From: Caenibius sp. WL | GTDB lineage: Bacteria > Pseudomonadota > Alphaproteobacteria > Sphingomonadales > Sphingomonadaceae | Length of the DNA stretch: 64,000 nucleotides | Reading direction: 5' to 3' | NCBI RefSeq assembly: GCF_019803445.1 | Contig: NZ_CP081844.1 | Span: forward strand, 1,438,501 to 1,502,500 | In this document: piece after piece, positions 34,868 to 43,956 of the stretch | Layout: every line of letters starts with the position of its first letter | Numbering within the stretch: position 1 is the stretch's first letter | Made by a program: the position numbers and the translations under genes | Notes under the pieces: generated by a model | Database searches by the model: none | What the model saw: the letters and a program-made list of their open reading frames with translations, nothing else | Told to the model about the DNA's origin: nothing

Positions 34868-36328
34868 ATGAAGATCCAGTTCGCCAGCCAGCCCGACACC
34901 GCCATCCGTCTGCAGGCGTGCCTTGTCGACAAGGACAAGCTGCCCGCCGATCTCGAACCGGTGGTGCGCGCGGGTGCGGCGGCGGCGCGGTTCACGGGCA
35001 AGGCGGGGCAGGTGTTCGAAGCGTTTGTCGAACGCGATGGCGCGGTCGTGCGGCTGGCGCTGGCCGGGGCAGGCGATCCCGCCGACGCCGACCGGCTGGG
35101 CGCGCTGGAACGGGCCGGGGCCGCGCTGGCGGCGAAGTACCGGGCTTCGGGCGAGATGGCGCTGCAACTCGATCTGTCCGGCGCGGTGGCCACGCCCGAA
35201 CAGTCGGCGGCGGTGCTGCTGGGGCTGCGCCTGCGCGGCTGGCGTCATGATGCCTATCGCACCACTCTGCCCGACGATCAGAAGGCGACGCTGGATAGCG
35301 CCGTGGTTTCCGGCGCGCCCGAAGGCACGGCGGCGCTGTGGGAAGTGGAAGCGAGCATCGCGGAAGGGGTCGAATTCACCAAGCGGCTGGTGACCGAACC
35401 GGCCAATGTCATCTATCCGGAAAGCTTCGTTGCCGCCTGCCGCGAACGCTTCGCGGGGACCGGCGTGGAAATCACCGTGCTGGACGAAGCGGCGATGCGC
35501 GAACTCGGGATGGGCGCGCTGCTCGGCGTGGCGCAGGGTTCCGCCCGTCCGCCCCGGCTGCTGGCGATCCGCTGGAACGGCGGCGCGCCCGATCAGAAGC
35601 CGCTGGCTTTCGTCGGCAAGGGGGTGACGTTCGACACCGGCGGCATTTCGATCAAGCCCGCCGCGGGCATGGAAGACATGAAATGGGACATGGGCGGGGC
35701 CGCCGCCGTGGCCGGGACCATGCTGGCGCTGGCGCTGCGCAAGGCCAGGGCCAATGTCGTGGGGGTCTGCGGGCTGGTGGAGAATATGCCCGATGGCAAT
35801 GCACAGCGCCCCGGCGATGTCGTCACCACCATGGCGGGCAAGACGGTGGAAGTCATCAACACCGATGCCGAAGGGCGGCTGGTGCTGTGTGACGCGCTGA
35901 CCTGGACGCAGCGGACATACAGCCCGGCCAGGATCGTCGATCTCGCCACGCTGACGGGGGCGATCATCATTTCGCTCGGCCACGAATACGCGGGCATGTT
36001 CAGCAACGACGACGATCTCGCCGGGCAGCTGGACGCGGCGGGCAAGGCGACGGGCGACAAGCTGTGGCGTTTCCCGATCGGCCCGGTGTACGACAAGATG
36101 ATCGACAGCCCGATCGCCGACATGAAGAATGTCGGGCCGCGCTTCGGCGGCTCGATCACCGCCGCGCAGTTCCTCCATCGCTTTATCGAGAACGACACGC
36201 CGTGGGCGCATCTCGATATCGCCGGCACGGTGTGGACCGACAAGCCGGGGGCGACATGGGAACGCGGGGCGACCGGGTTCGGCGTGCGCCTGCTCGACCG
36301 TTTCGTCCGCGACACCTGCGAAGGCTGA
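34868..36328 (+). CDS. pepA: leucyl aminopeptidase (M17)
   Basis: A 486-residue cytosolic two-zinc aminopeptidase. Key motifs are GKGVTFDTGGISIKP (catalytic Lys and metal ligand), GVCGLVENM, and the family signature NTDAEGRL. The N-terminal domain is the short form seen in alphaproteobacteria. It is divergent from lptD and followed after 26 bases by holC; pepA-holC is a conserved pair in many proteobacteria. Confidence 0.95.
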   Translation: MKIQFASQPDTAIRLQACLVDKDKLPADLEPVVRAGAAAARFTGKAGQVFEAFVERDGAVVRLALAGAGDPADADRLGALERAGAALAAKYRASGEMALQLDLSGAVATPEQSAAVLLGLRLRGWRHDAYRTTLPDDQKATLDSAVVSGAPEGTAALWEVEASIAEGVEFTKRLVTEPANVIYPESFVAACRERFAGTGVEITVLDEAAMRELGMGALLGVAQGSARPPRLLAIRWNGGAPDQKPLAFVGKGVTFDTGGISIKPAAGMEDMKWDMGGAAAVAGTMLALALRKARANVVGVCGLVENMPDGNAQRPGDVVTTMAGKTVEVINTDAEGRLVLCDALTWTQRTYSPARIVDLATLTGAIIISLGHEYAGMFSNDDDLAGQLDAAGKATGDKLWRFPIGPVYDKMIDSPIADMKNVGPRFGGSITAAQFLHRFIENDTPWAHLDIAGTVWTDKPGATWERGATGFGVRLLDRFVRDTCEG

Positions 36329-36354
36329 GGGGCGGCTGAAAGACAGGGCGGGGG

Positions 36355-36792
36355 ATGCGCGTCGACTTCTATCAATTGAGCCGCGATCCGGTGGAGTTCG
36401 TCGTCCCGCTGATTGCGCGGGCGACGCGCGCCGCGGGGGAACGGCTGTTGGTCGTCTCGGCTGACGATGCCGCGCTTGGCCGCATCGGTGAAGCGCTGTG
36501 GGAACGGCTGCCCGAGGCGTTCCTCGCGCATGGCCGGGCGGGGGAAGCGCACGAAGCGCGCCAGCCGATCCTGCTGTCCGCCGCACCGGAAGCGGGCAAC
36601 GGCGCGCGGTTCATCGCTCTGGCCGACGGGCAATGGCGCGAGGAAGCGATGCATTTCGCCCGCGCGTTCCTACTGTTCGGCGAGGCGGAACTGGACGGGG
36701 CGCGGGCCTGCTGGCGGATGCTGGGCGGGCAGGGCGATGTGGAACGGCGGTTCTGGAAGCAGGACGGCGGCAGATGGCGCGAAGGCCCCTAG
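36355..36792 (+). CDS. holC: DNA polymerase III chi subunit
   Basis: A 145-residue HolC protein, the clamp-loader subunit that contacts single-strand-binding protein. VDFYQLSRDPVEFVVPLIARATRAAGERLLVVS and the ALWERLPEAFLAHG segment match the family, with AHFARAF-like residues before WRMLGGQGDVERRFWKQDG. Position directly after pepA supports the call. Confidence 0.92.
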   Translation: MRVDFYQLSRDPVEFVVPLIARATRAAGERLLVVSADDAALGRIGEALWERLPEAFLAHGRAGEAHEARQPILLSAAPEAGNGARFIALADGQWREEAMHFARAFLLFGEAELDGARACWRMLGGQGDVERRFWKQDGGRWREGP

Positions 36793-36856
36793 AGTGATTT
36801 CGAAGCAGGTGGAATCACCTGCTGGCTCGGAAATCACGGCAAACAAAAGACACTCT
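36791..36856. repeat. Long intergenic hairpin between holC and ndk
   Basis: Nested perfect inverted repeats: AGAGTG (36791) with CACTCT (36851), GTGATTTC (36794-36801) with GAAATCAC (36830-36837), and AGCAGGTG (36804-36811) with CACCTGCT (36816-36823). It looks like a dispersed intergenic palindromic element of the kind common in alphaproteobacteria, since the loop lacks a T run. It may also shape the mRNA between the two genes. Confidence 0.6.
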
Positions 36857-37005
36857 GGAGCCGCCCGCCTTCAGTGCTGATGGCCTGCGCTCCGCCGCTT
36901 GCCCTCCTGCCTTGCGATACGGGCCATTCCGGGCTAGGTGCCGCGCACTTTTTCGGGGCGCCGCAGGCGGTCCGCAGTTTTGCCCAAGCTTTTAAGGAAC
37001 GCACG

Positions 37006-37428
37006 ATGGCGGTGACCCGCACCTTTTCGATTATCAAGCCCGACGCCACCCGCCGCAATCTGACCGGCGCCGTCACCAAGATGCTGGAAGAAGCGGGCCT
37101 GCGCGTCGTCGCCTCCAAGCGCATCCGGATGACGCAGGAACAGGCCGAAGGCTTCTACGGCGTGCACAAGGAACGCCCGTTCTTCGCCGATCTGGTCAGC
37201 TTTATGACCAGCGGCCCGGTGGTGGTGCAGGTGCTCGAAGGCGAAGACGCGGTGAAGCGCAACCGCGACGTGATGGGCGCGACCAATCCGGCCGACGCCG
37301 CCGAAGGCACGATCCGCAAGGCGCTGGCGGAATCGATCGAAGCCAATTCGGTCCACGGTTCGGACAGCGACGAGAACGCCGCGATCGAAATCGCGTTCTT
37401 CTTCAAGCCGGAAGAAATCGTCGGCTGA
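37006..37428 (+). CDS. ndk: nucleoside diphosphate kinase
   Basis: A 140-residue kinase that balances nucleoside triphosphates. The start [13 protein letters not shown] is typical, and the catalytic histidine is H117 in [16 protein letters not shown] is the nucleotide-binding Kpn loop region. ATG 37006 has AAGGAAC upstream. A strong terminator follows. Confidence 0.95.
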   Translation: MAVTRTFSIIKPDATRRNLTGAVTKMLEEAGLRVVASKRIRMTQEQAEGFYGVHKERPFFADLVSFMTSGPVVVQVLEGEDAVKRNRDVMGATNPADAAEGTIRKALAESIEANSVHGSDSDENAAIEIAFFFKPEEIVG

Positions 37429-37467
37429 TCGGGGCTTTCCCGTTCGCGAGGCATTCTTCGCAAGACA

Positions 37468-37497
37468 GGGGCCGCCGGGCGATCCGGCGGCCCTTTT
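37468..37497. terminator. Bidirectional terminator after ndk
   Basis: GGGCCGCCGG pairs perfectly with CCGGCGGCCC around GCGAT and is followed by TTTTC. It lies between ndk and the convergent lipid synthase. Confidence 0.85.
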
Positions 37498-37512
37498 CGT
37501 ATGCGCTGGCGG

Positions 37513-38970
37513 TCAGAGCAGCGGGCTCATCATGGCCAGCAGATTGCGCCACAGGCGCAGCGGGATCGTGACGTTGTTGATGTCCGTGGCGGTGATCGGC
37601 GTGCTTTGCGCGATATAGCTGTCCTGCCGCGCGCGGACCTGCGCGGCGAGAGCGGGATCGTGGAACAGGATGTTGTTTTCGAAATTCAGTTCGAAACTGC
37701 GCCGGTCGAGATTGGCCGAACCGACCAGCCCCACGGCCTTGTCCACCACCATCGTCTTGGCATGGAGCAGGCCCGGCCGGTATTCGTAGATCCGCACCCC
37801 GGCGGCGATCAGATCGGCATAATAGCTGCGGCTGGCCCCGCTGACGAAGCGGCTGTCGTTGTGCCGGGGCAGGATCATCACCGTGTCCACCCCGCGCCGC
37901 CCGGCGGCGAGCAGAGCGAAGATCAACTGTTCGTTGGGCACGAAATAGGGCGTGGTGATGACCAGTTCGCGCCGCGCCGCATGGATCAGCGCGACGAAGC
38001 AGGCGGTCATCGCCGGATAGGCCAGATTGGGCCCGGTGCCGATGACCTGTGCCGCAACGCCTGCTGAGACGGGGGCGGGCGAGGCAGAGGCTTCGTCGCC
38101 GTCCTCTTGCAGCAGGGCGGAGATATCGTCGCCGTTTTCGGCATGCCAGTCGGACGCGAAAATGAATTGCCAATGGCGGGCGACCGGGCCTTCCCAGCGG
38201 GTCATGAGGTCGACCCACGGGGCGAAGCGTGGTTTCACCCGGAATTCGGGATCGGCCAGATTCTGGCTGCCGCACCAGGCGATGCGGTTGTCGACGATCA
38301 ACTGCTTGCGGTGGTTGCGCAGGTCCACCCGCCCGCGAATGAGCGTCCAGATCAGCCCGCCCACAGGCAGGGCGACACGGGCATCGACACCGGCATCGCG
38401 CAGTTCCTGCCAGTGGCGCGAACGGATGAACCCGCGCGATCCCAGCGCATCGGCCAGCACCCGCACCACGACCCCGCGCCGGGCCGCGCGGATCAGCGCG
38501 TCCTTGATCCGCACCCCGTTGCCATCGGCCAGCCAGATGTAGAAGCCGAGGTGCACCGTGGACTGCGCGGCATCGATATCGGCGGCCATTTCGCGGATCG
38601 CGCTCATGCTGTCGGCGCTGAGATGGGGGCGGTTGCCCTCGGTCGGCGGCAATCCGTTGACCGAACGGGCCAGCGCGAACGGCGCGGCATAAGGCCCGGC
38701 GTCGAGCGCGGCGGTCAACGCCCGGCTTTCCTCAGGGTGGGGCAGGTGCTGTTCGATATCGGCAAAACGCGCCCGGCGGGAGGCGCTGATCCGCGGTTCG
38801 CCCAGCAGCAGATAGGCGACGATGCCGCCAATCGGAATGACGATGACCGCAATCGCCCAGGCGATCCGCGAGGCAGGCTCACGCTGCGGCCGCAGCATCA
38901 CCCGCAGCAGCACGATCCCCTCCAGCAGGAGGAGAAACAGTGTCGAGACGTAACCGATATCCCTGTCCAT
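37513..38970 (-). CDS. cls: cardiolipin synthase-type phospholipase D protein
   Basis: A 485-residue membrane enzyme. Two N-terminal transmembrane helices (VSTLFLLLLEGIVLLRVML and AVIVIPIGGIVAYLLL) precede two HKD domains: NHRKQLIVDNRIAWCGSQN and LHAKTMVVDKAVGLVGSANLD. This is the ClsA layout, joining two phosphatidylglycerols into cardiolipin. Length and domain order match. It shares no operon with neighbours. Confidence 0.88.
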   Translation of the reverse strand: MDRDIGYVSTLFLLLLEGIVLLRVMLRPQREPASRIAWAIAVIVIPIGGIVAYLLLGEPRISASRRARFADIEQHLPHPEESRALTAALDAGPYAAPFALARSVNGLPPTEGNRPHLSADSMSAIREMAADIDAAQSTVHLGFYIWLADGNGVRIKDALIRAARRGVVVRVLADALGSRGFIRSRHWQELRDAGVDARVALPVGGLIWTLIRGRVDLRNHRKQLIVDNRIAWCGSQNLADPEFRVKPRFAPWVDLMTRWEGPVARHWQFIFASDWHAENGDDISALLQEDGDEASASPAPVSAGVAAQVIGTGPNLAYPAMTACFVALIHAARRELVITTPYFVPNEQLIFALLAAGRRGVDTVMILPRHNDSRFVSGASRSYYADLIAAGVRIYEYRPGLLHAKTMVVDKAVGLVGSANLDRRSFELNFENNILFHDPALAAQVRARQDSYIAQSTPITATDINNVTIPLRLWRNLLAMMSPLL

Positions 38971-39053
38971 CCCCGCAATTCACCCTGATCGCGGCGAAAT
39001 TGCCAGCGCCAAAACACGCATAGGGCGTGCGAGCGGTGCGGGGCGCCCAGTCC

Positions 39054-40109
39054 CTAGCGCCGTTCCCGGGCATGGAAGGCAGGATGATCGGCCACGGCAA
39101 AGCCGCGCGTGGGCCCGGCGATGATCCGGGCCAAGGCCGAAGTTGACACGGTTGACACGGTACAGGGGGTGAATGCGGGGACGCCTGAAGGCACGGTTGC
39201 GGTGCTCCCTTCGCTATCCCCGATAGCCCCTTCTGCGCCATTCCCCTCGCCTCTTTCGTCATTCCCGCGCAGGCGGGAATCCAGTTCTGCCGTCGCCTCT
39301 GGATCCCCGCCTGCGCGGGGATGACGAAGAGCAAGCAAGGCGGAGTGACCCATGGCCTTGACCGCCGCTTCTTCGGGCGTGGCCAATCCATCCACCAGGG
39401 CATAGGCTTCGGCACACCAGGCATCCCACTGCGCCGCGGCGTCCGCCCCCGCCGTCTCGCGCACGGCGAAATAGGCCGCGTCCTCCCGCTGCCAGAGCGG
39501 CACGGCGCTCTCATCGGCATCTGCTCCGTCCGCGTCATCCTCGGGTGCGCTGCCGTCCCACGCCTCGTCCTCATCCTCATCGCCGTGGAACAGCCGCTGC
39601 TCGGCCTCTGCCACCGCCCGCGCAATCGCCTGCTCGCGCGGCAACGGCAGAGCATCCTCGCCCGCCAGCCCCTCGGGGCACGGCGCCCCGGCCAGCACGG
39701 CCAGCAGATCGTCGAACCGCCCGGCATCGCGCTGCGCCGCGCGGTTCTCTGCCATCCGGTCGAGCCGGGCGAGATGCGCCAGCAGCAGTCGGGTGTCGTA
39801 CCTGCGCCGCGTGCCCACCTGTTCGCCGCGATAATAGACCGGTTCTTCCACCCCATCGATGGCGCGGGCGGCCAGCACCTGTTCGCCATGATCGTGCGCC
39901 AGCACCAGCGCCGCCGCCCATCCGCGCGCGAACAGCGGATCGCGCCGCCGCAGGCGATAGGCCGCTTCGGCCGAGAGCCCGACATGGGCGCAGGCGGCGC
40001 GGACATGGCCTTTCAGCGCAAGGTGTTCGAGAAACCGGGTCCGGGCGGCGGGCGTCCATCCGCGGGGCGAGACACCGGGGACCATGGGCGTGTTCGAAAG
40101 ATCCGACAT
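39054..40109 (-). CDS. hypothetical protein interrupted in frame by a palindromic repeat
   Basis: A 351-residue protein. Residues about 12-55 (RGWTPAARTRFLEHLALKGHVRAACAHVGLSAEAAYRLRRRDPLF) look like a terminase-small-subunit or homeodomain-like helix-turn-helix. A long acidic middle follows (DEDEDEAWDGSAPEDDADG). Residues about 261-285 come from a palindromic DNA element (39255-39328). The last 60 residues after it are low in recognisable features. I do not know the function; DNA binding is suggested by the helix-turn-helix. Confidence 0.55.
   Translation of the reverse strand: MSDLSNTPMVPGVSPRGWTPAARTRFLEHLALKGHVRAACAHVGLSAEAAYRLRRRDPLFARGWAAALVLAHDHGEQVLAARAIDGVEEPVYYRGEQVGTRRRYDTRLLLAHLARLDRMAENRAAQRDAGRFDDLLAVLAGAPCPEGLAGEDALPLPREQAIARAVAEAEQRLFHGDEDEDEAWDGSAPEDDADGADADESAVPLWQREDAAYFAVRETAGADAAAQWDAWCAEAYALVDGLATPEEAAVKAMGHSALLALRHPRAGGDPEATAELDSRLRGNDERGEGNGAEGAIGDSEGSTATVPSGVPAFTPCTVSTVSTSALARIIAGPTRGFAVADHPAFHARERR
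39255..39328. repeat. Palindromic repeat element inserted in a coding sequence
   Basis: Two 30-base arms face each other: TTCGTCATTCCCGCG... (39255-39284) and its near-perfect complement (39299-39328), with only small mismatches, around a 14-base loop. The peptide it encodes on the minus strand has RHPRAGGDP and LRGND; other frames give PAQAGIQ and PACAGM, well-known signatures of this repeat family in many proteobacteria. The insertion is in frame, so the host gene stays open. Confidence 0.85.
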
Positions 40110-40441
40110 GATTCGCTGCTCCTCAACAGAACAAAAGGCGAATCGCATCTACTATGCACGGAGCTGCCTGTAGGACAGCGGTTTCTTGGGGAGGGAGGGG
40201 TGCCACCCCTCCACTCCTTCCCACCATCACCCGCTCAGCCTGAGCTTGTCGAAGGCCGCGCGATACGGTCGCCCTATAAGCTGATGTTGGCGCGCGACCT
40301 TCGACAAGCTCAGGTCGAACGGGGGTTGGAGAGTTCGACAGGCTCAGCCTGAGTGGGGTAGAAAGGTTTGGCGGGCTCAGGTCGGGCGGAAGGGGCGGGG
40401 CAGATCGTTCCGATTACGCACTCGATCCCGCCTGACGGGTC
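40110..40441. repeat. Intergenic region with three copies of a dispersed repeat
   Basis: No gene. Three copies of a CCTGAGC-TTGTCGAAGG-type repeat occur at 40235-40262, inverted at 40291-40318, and again inverted at 40333-40354. The same core recurs at 47056-47088 and 56611-56643. The first two can fold back on each other over about 60 bases. Confidence 0.75.
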
Positions 40442-41392
40442 TCAGAACGCGTCCGCGGCGTCCATCAGGGTGGTGAGTTTCCTGGGGGCGACGGCGCGCC
40501 AGCTGCGGGCGAGCCAGTCGGCGATCGCGTCCCAATCGGTATCGCCGCAATCGAGGCGGATCGCGATCCAGCCGTCGCCGAAATAGGCGGGGCGGTAGTA
40601 GCGGTCCGGGTCCTGATCGATCAGCATCGCCTGTTCGTCCACGCCGCTGATCTTGACCAGCAGCGCCACTTTGCCGTCGCCATGGTGGTTGGCGGAAACG
40701 TAGGCGAATTTCTTGCCGCCCGCGATGCCGAAGCAGGCCATCCCGTGCGAAAGCACTTCGTCCGCTTCGGGCAGGGCCATGGCGCGGGTGCGGACCTGTT
40801 CGGTCAGCCACTGCGGATCGCGCGCGCGGGACACCAGCGCGGCAAGGCAGCGGGAATAGAGCTGGTGTTCGGCGATCAGCACGCGCGCGGCGAGAGTGTC
40901 GGCGGTGTCGCCCGGCAGAATCGCGACCGGCGTCTGGCCGAGGATCGGCCCTTCGTCGAGATCGACCGTGACGAGATGCACGGTGCAGCCGCCGTGGCTG
41001 TCGCCCGCTTCCAGCGCGCGGTCATGCGTATGCAGGCCGGTGTACTTGGGCAGCAGCGACGGGTGGATATTGACCATCCGATCCGCCCATCCGGCGACGA
41101 AGCCGGGGGTGAGAATGCGCATGTAGCCCGCCAGCGCGACATATTCCGCCCCGCTGGCGCGGATCGCCGCGTCCATCGCCGCATCGTGCGCGGCGCGGTC
41201 CATGCCCTTGTGCGAAAGGGCGAAGGTGGGCACGCCTTCGGCTTCGGCCAGCCTGAGCCCGCCCGCCGCCGGATCGTTGCTGGCCACCAGCACGATCTCG
41301 TAAGGCGCGCCGGGCTGGCGGCTGGCATAGAGCAGTGCGGCCATATTGGTGCCGCTGCCGGAAATCAGGACGGCGACTTTGGCGGGGGTCAT
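40442..41392 (-). CDS. purN: phosphoribosylglycinamide formyltransferase fused to a YjbR domain
   Basis: The first 195 residues are PurN (GAR transformylase, third step of purine synthesis): SGSGTNM at 11-17, and the catalytic triad N108, H110 and D146 at the positions of E. coli N106/H108/D144. Residues about 197-316 form an MmcQ/YjbR (CyaY-like) domain, with LTEQVRTRAMALPEADEVLSHGM, FAYVSANHHGDGKVALLVK and RPAYFGDGWIAIRL. PurN alone is about 210 residues. Both parts look intact. It follows purM by 66 bases on the same strand. Confidence 0.9.
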   Translation of the reverse strand: MTPAKVAVLISGSGTNMAALLYASRQPGAPYEIVLVASNDPAAGGLRLAEAEGVPTFALSHKGMDRAAHDAAMDAAIRASGAEYVALAGYMRILTPGFVAGWADRMVNIHPSLLPKYTGLHTHDRALEAGDSHGGCTVHLVTVDLDEGPILGQTPVAILPGDTADTLAARVLIAEHQLYSRCLAALVSRARDPQWLTEQVRTRAMALPEADEVLSHGMACFGIAGGKKFAYVSANHHGDGKVALLVKISGVDEQAMLIDQDPDRYYRPAYFGDGWIAIRLDCGDTDWDAIADWLARSWRAVAPRKLTTLMDAADAF

Positions 41393-41458
41393 GGCCGTTT
41401 CAATCTCCTGTAGCAGGCATGCCGGGCGAGAGGTGCTGCAACGCGAGCGCGGCGAGGG

Positions 41459-42553
41459 TTACCCCTCGTGCGTCGCGCTCCAATCGCTCTTGGCGCTCCA
41501 CGTCCCGGCGTTGCCGCGCACGGTGCAGCCCCGCGTACCGGCAATGATTTCACCGATACGGTACACGGTTTCGCCCGAATTCACCAATTCGGCGGTAACC
41601 TCCGCAACCTGTTCGGGGCGCACCGCCAGCACCATGCCGATGCCGCAGTTGAACGTGCGGGCCATTTCCTCCGGCTCGATATGGCCCTGTGCCTGCAGGA
41701 ACGCCATCAGCCGGGGCTGGTCCCAGCGGTCCACGTCGATCACCGCATGGGCGCCTTCGGGCAGCACGCGGGGCACGTTTTCGAGCAGGCCGCCGCCGGT
41801 GATATGGGCGAGCGCGTCGATCCTGCCGCTGCGGATCACGGGCAGCAGGCTTTTCACATAGATGCGCGTCGGTTCGATCAACGCGTCGATCAGCAGCACG
41901 TCCTGGTCGAACAGAGCCGGGCGGTCGAGCTTCCAGCCCTTGTCCGCGGCAAGGCGGCGGACCAGCGAATAGCCGTTGGAATGGACGCCCGAACTGGCGA
42001 GGCCGAGCAGGACATGGCCGGGCGCGACCTTGTCGCCGGTCAACTGCTGGCCGCGTTCCACCGCGCCGACGCAGAATCCGGCGAGATCGTAATCGCCCGC
42101 TGCGTACATGCCCGGCATTTCGGCGGTTTCGCCGCCGATCAGCGCGCAGCCCGCGATCCGGCAGCCTTCCGCGATCCCGGCGATGACCCGTTCGGCCACG
42201 CCGTTGTCGAGCTTGCCGGTGGCGAAATAGTCGAGGAAGAACAGCGGTTCGGCGCCTTGCACGATCAGATCGTTGACGCACATGGCGACCAGATCGATGC
42301 CGATCGCGTCGTGCCGGTCATGGTCGATCGCCAGTTTGACCTTGGTGCCCACGCCGTCGTTCGCGGCCACCAGCAGCGGATCGGTATACCCGGCCGCTTT
42401 CGGATCGAAGAAGCCGCCGAAGCCGCCCAGTTCGGCATCGGCGCCGGGGCGGGCGGTGGCCTTGACCAGCGGGCCGATGGCTTTGACCAGCGCGTTTCCG
42501 GCCGCAATCGAAACGCCTGCTTTGGCGTAGCTATAGGATGTCTCGTCGCTCAT
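41459..42553 (-). CDS. purM: phosphoribosylformylglycinamidine cyclo-ligase (AIR synthetase)
   Basis: A 364-residue PurM, which closes the imidazole ring of the purine pathway. [18 protein letters not shown] starts the family domain, with [37 protein letters not shown] and [15 protein letters not shown]. It is the first gene of purM-purN on the minus strand. The 69-base gap to the divergent gene at 42623 should hold promoters for both. Confidence 0.95.
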   Translation of the reverse strand: MSDETSYSYAKAGVSIAAGNALVKAIGPLVKATARPGADAELGGFGGFFDPKAAGYTDPLLVAANDGVGTKVKLAIDHDRHDAIGIDLVAMCVNDLIVQGAEPLFFLDYFATGKLDNGVAERVIAGIAEGCRIAGCALIGGETAEMPGMYAAGDYDLAGFCVGAVERGQQLTGDKVAPGHVLLGLASSGVHSNGYSLVRRLAADKGWKLDRPALFDQDVLLIDALIEPTRIYVKSLLPVIRSGRIDALAHITGGGLLENVPRVLPEGAHAVIDVDRWDQPRLMAFLQAQGHIEPEEMARTFNCGIGMVLAVRPEQVAEVTAELVNSGETVYRIGEIIAGTRGCTVRGNAGTWSAKSDWSATHEG

Positions 42554-42622
42554 GTGGCGCGCCTAACGCTTTCCGGCTTGGAAATCCAAGCTTGTTTGGG
42601 CAAAAGGCATCCAGTTTTCCCC

Positions 42623-43900
42623 ATGGCCCATTCTCTCACCGCCCCTCTTGCCGCCCCAAGCCGCCGCCCGGTCCTCTGGATCGGCCTTGCCGTGCTGGCG
42701 ATTCTCCTCGTTTTTCTGGGGCGCGCGGCGCTTCAGGCGCAGGTCGAAGGGGATCGCGGCATCGCCCCGGTGATGAGCAGCGGCGACATTTCCATCGGCG
42801 GAATCGCAGTCGACACGCGCGGCAAAACGGCGATGGAAGCGCGCGAGAACGGCTGGAAAATGGCGCAAAAGCTCGCCTGGGAAAAGCTGAACGGGCCGGC
42901 CATGCCCGATTCGCAGATCGATTCGATGGTCTCCGCCGTCGTGGTCGAGAAAGAGCAGATCGGCCCCCATCGCTATATCGCCACGCTCGGCGTGGTGTTC
43001 GACCGCACCCGCGCGGGCCAGTTCCTCGGCGGCGGCGGGCCGCTGTCGCGCTCCGCGCCGATGCTGCTGATCCCGGTGCTCGATTCGGGCGGGGCGCAGA
43101 CGGTGTTCGAAGTGCGCAATCCGTGGCAGAAGGCCTGGGCCGAATTCCAGACCGGGGCCAGCGCGATCGATTATGTCCGCCCTTCGGGCGCGGGGAGCGA
43201 TTCGCTGCTGCTGACCAACGGCCAGGTCAGCCGCCGCAGCCGCCTGTGGTGGACCAATGTGCTCGACCAGTTTTCCGCCGCCAACGTGCTGATGGCGGTG
43301 GCGCGGCTCGAACGCAAATGGCCCGGCGGCCCGGTGACGGGCCATTTCACCGCCCGCCTCGGGCCGGACAGCCGCTATCTCGACAGTTTCACGCTGACCG
43401 CGAAAGACGAAGCCGGGGTGCCGGGCATGCTCCAGCAGGCGCTCGGCCGGTTTGACGCGATCTATACCCAGGCCCTGCAAAGCGGGCTGTTGCAGCCCGA
43501 TCCGACGCTGCGGGCGCAGAATATCCAGCTCGATCCGGTGCTCGCTGCGCTGATCGACGCGGGCCGCCGCGCGCAGGCCGCCAGCTTGATGCCCGAAGAC
43601 GCGGTGTCGGTGGCCGTGCCGCTGACCGACACGCCCCCCCCGGCCGCCGCGACGCAGCGCCCCACGGCGACCTTCACCGTCCAGTTCACGTCGCCCGACG
43701 CCAATTCGGTCGATGCGGCGCTGGGTTCGGTGCGCGGGGCCGCGGGTGTCCAGGGCGCATCGACATCGAGCATCGCCATCGGCGGCGTTTCGGTGATGCG
43801 CGTGACATATGGCGGCAGCCTGGCCGAACTGGCCGCGGCCCTGCGCGCGCGGGGCTGGCAGGTGACCGAAGGCCAGAACGCGCTGAGCATTCGCCGCTGA
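42623..43900 (+). CDS. membrane-anchored protein, DUF2066-like
   Basis: A 425-residue protein with one N-terminal membrane helix (VLWIGLAVLAILLVFLG) and a periplasmic body. The first half has AMEARENGWKMAQKLAWEKL and PMLLIPVLDSGG, resembling DUF2066; in gammaproteobacteria DUF2066 genes lie between purM and hda, just as here. The C-terminal part, after a Pro/Ala linker at about residue 340, may be a separate small domain (SVDAALGSVRGAAGV). Function unknown. Confidence 0.6.
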   Translation: MAHSLTAPLAAPSRRPVLWIGLAVLAILLVFLGRAALQAQVEGDRGIAPVMSSGDISIGGIAVDTRGKTAMEARENGWKMAQKLAWEKLNGPAMPDSQIDSMVSAVVVEKEQIGPHRYIATLGVVFDRTRAGQFLGGGGPLSRSAPMLLIPVLDSGGAQTVFEVRNPWQKAWAEFQTGASAIDYVRPSGAGSDSLLLTNGQVSRRSRLWWTNVLDQFSAANVLMAVARLERKWPGGPVTGHFTARLGPDSRYLDSFTLTAKDEAGVPGMLQQALGRFDAIYTQALQSGLLQPDPTLRAQNIQLDPVLAALIDAGRRAQAASLMPEDAVSVAVPLTDTPPPAAATQRPTATFTVQFTSPDANSVDAALGSVRGAAGVQGASTSSIAIGGVSVMRVTYGGSLAELAAALRARGWQVTEGQNALSIRR

Positions 43901-43956
43901 CCGTTCGCGGCGAAGGCGGCAGGAGCAATGGCGACACGGGGCATGGGCCGGGCAGC

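Noticed and set aside
38879-40006. Minus-strand frame containing IPAQAGIQ and IPACAGM peptides
   Set aside because: These peptides come from the palindromic repeat translated in another frame; the rest has no domain.
41468-42622. Long upstream extension of the DUF2066-like gene
   Set aside because: It is the antisense of purM; the membrane helix and homology begin after ATG 42623.
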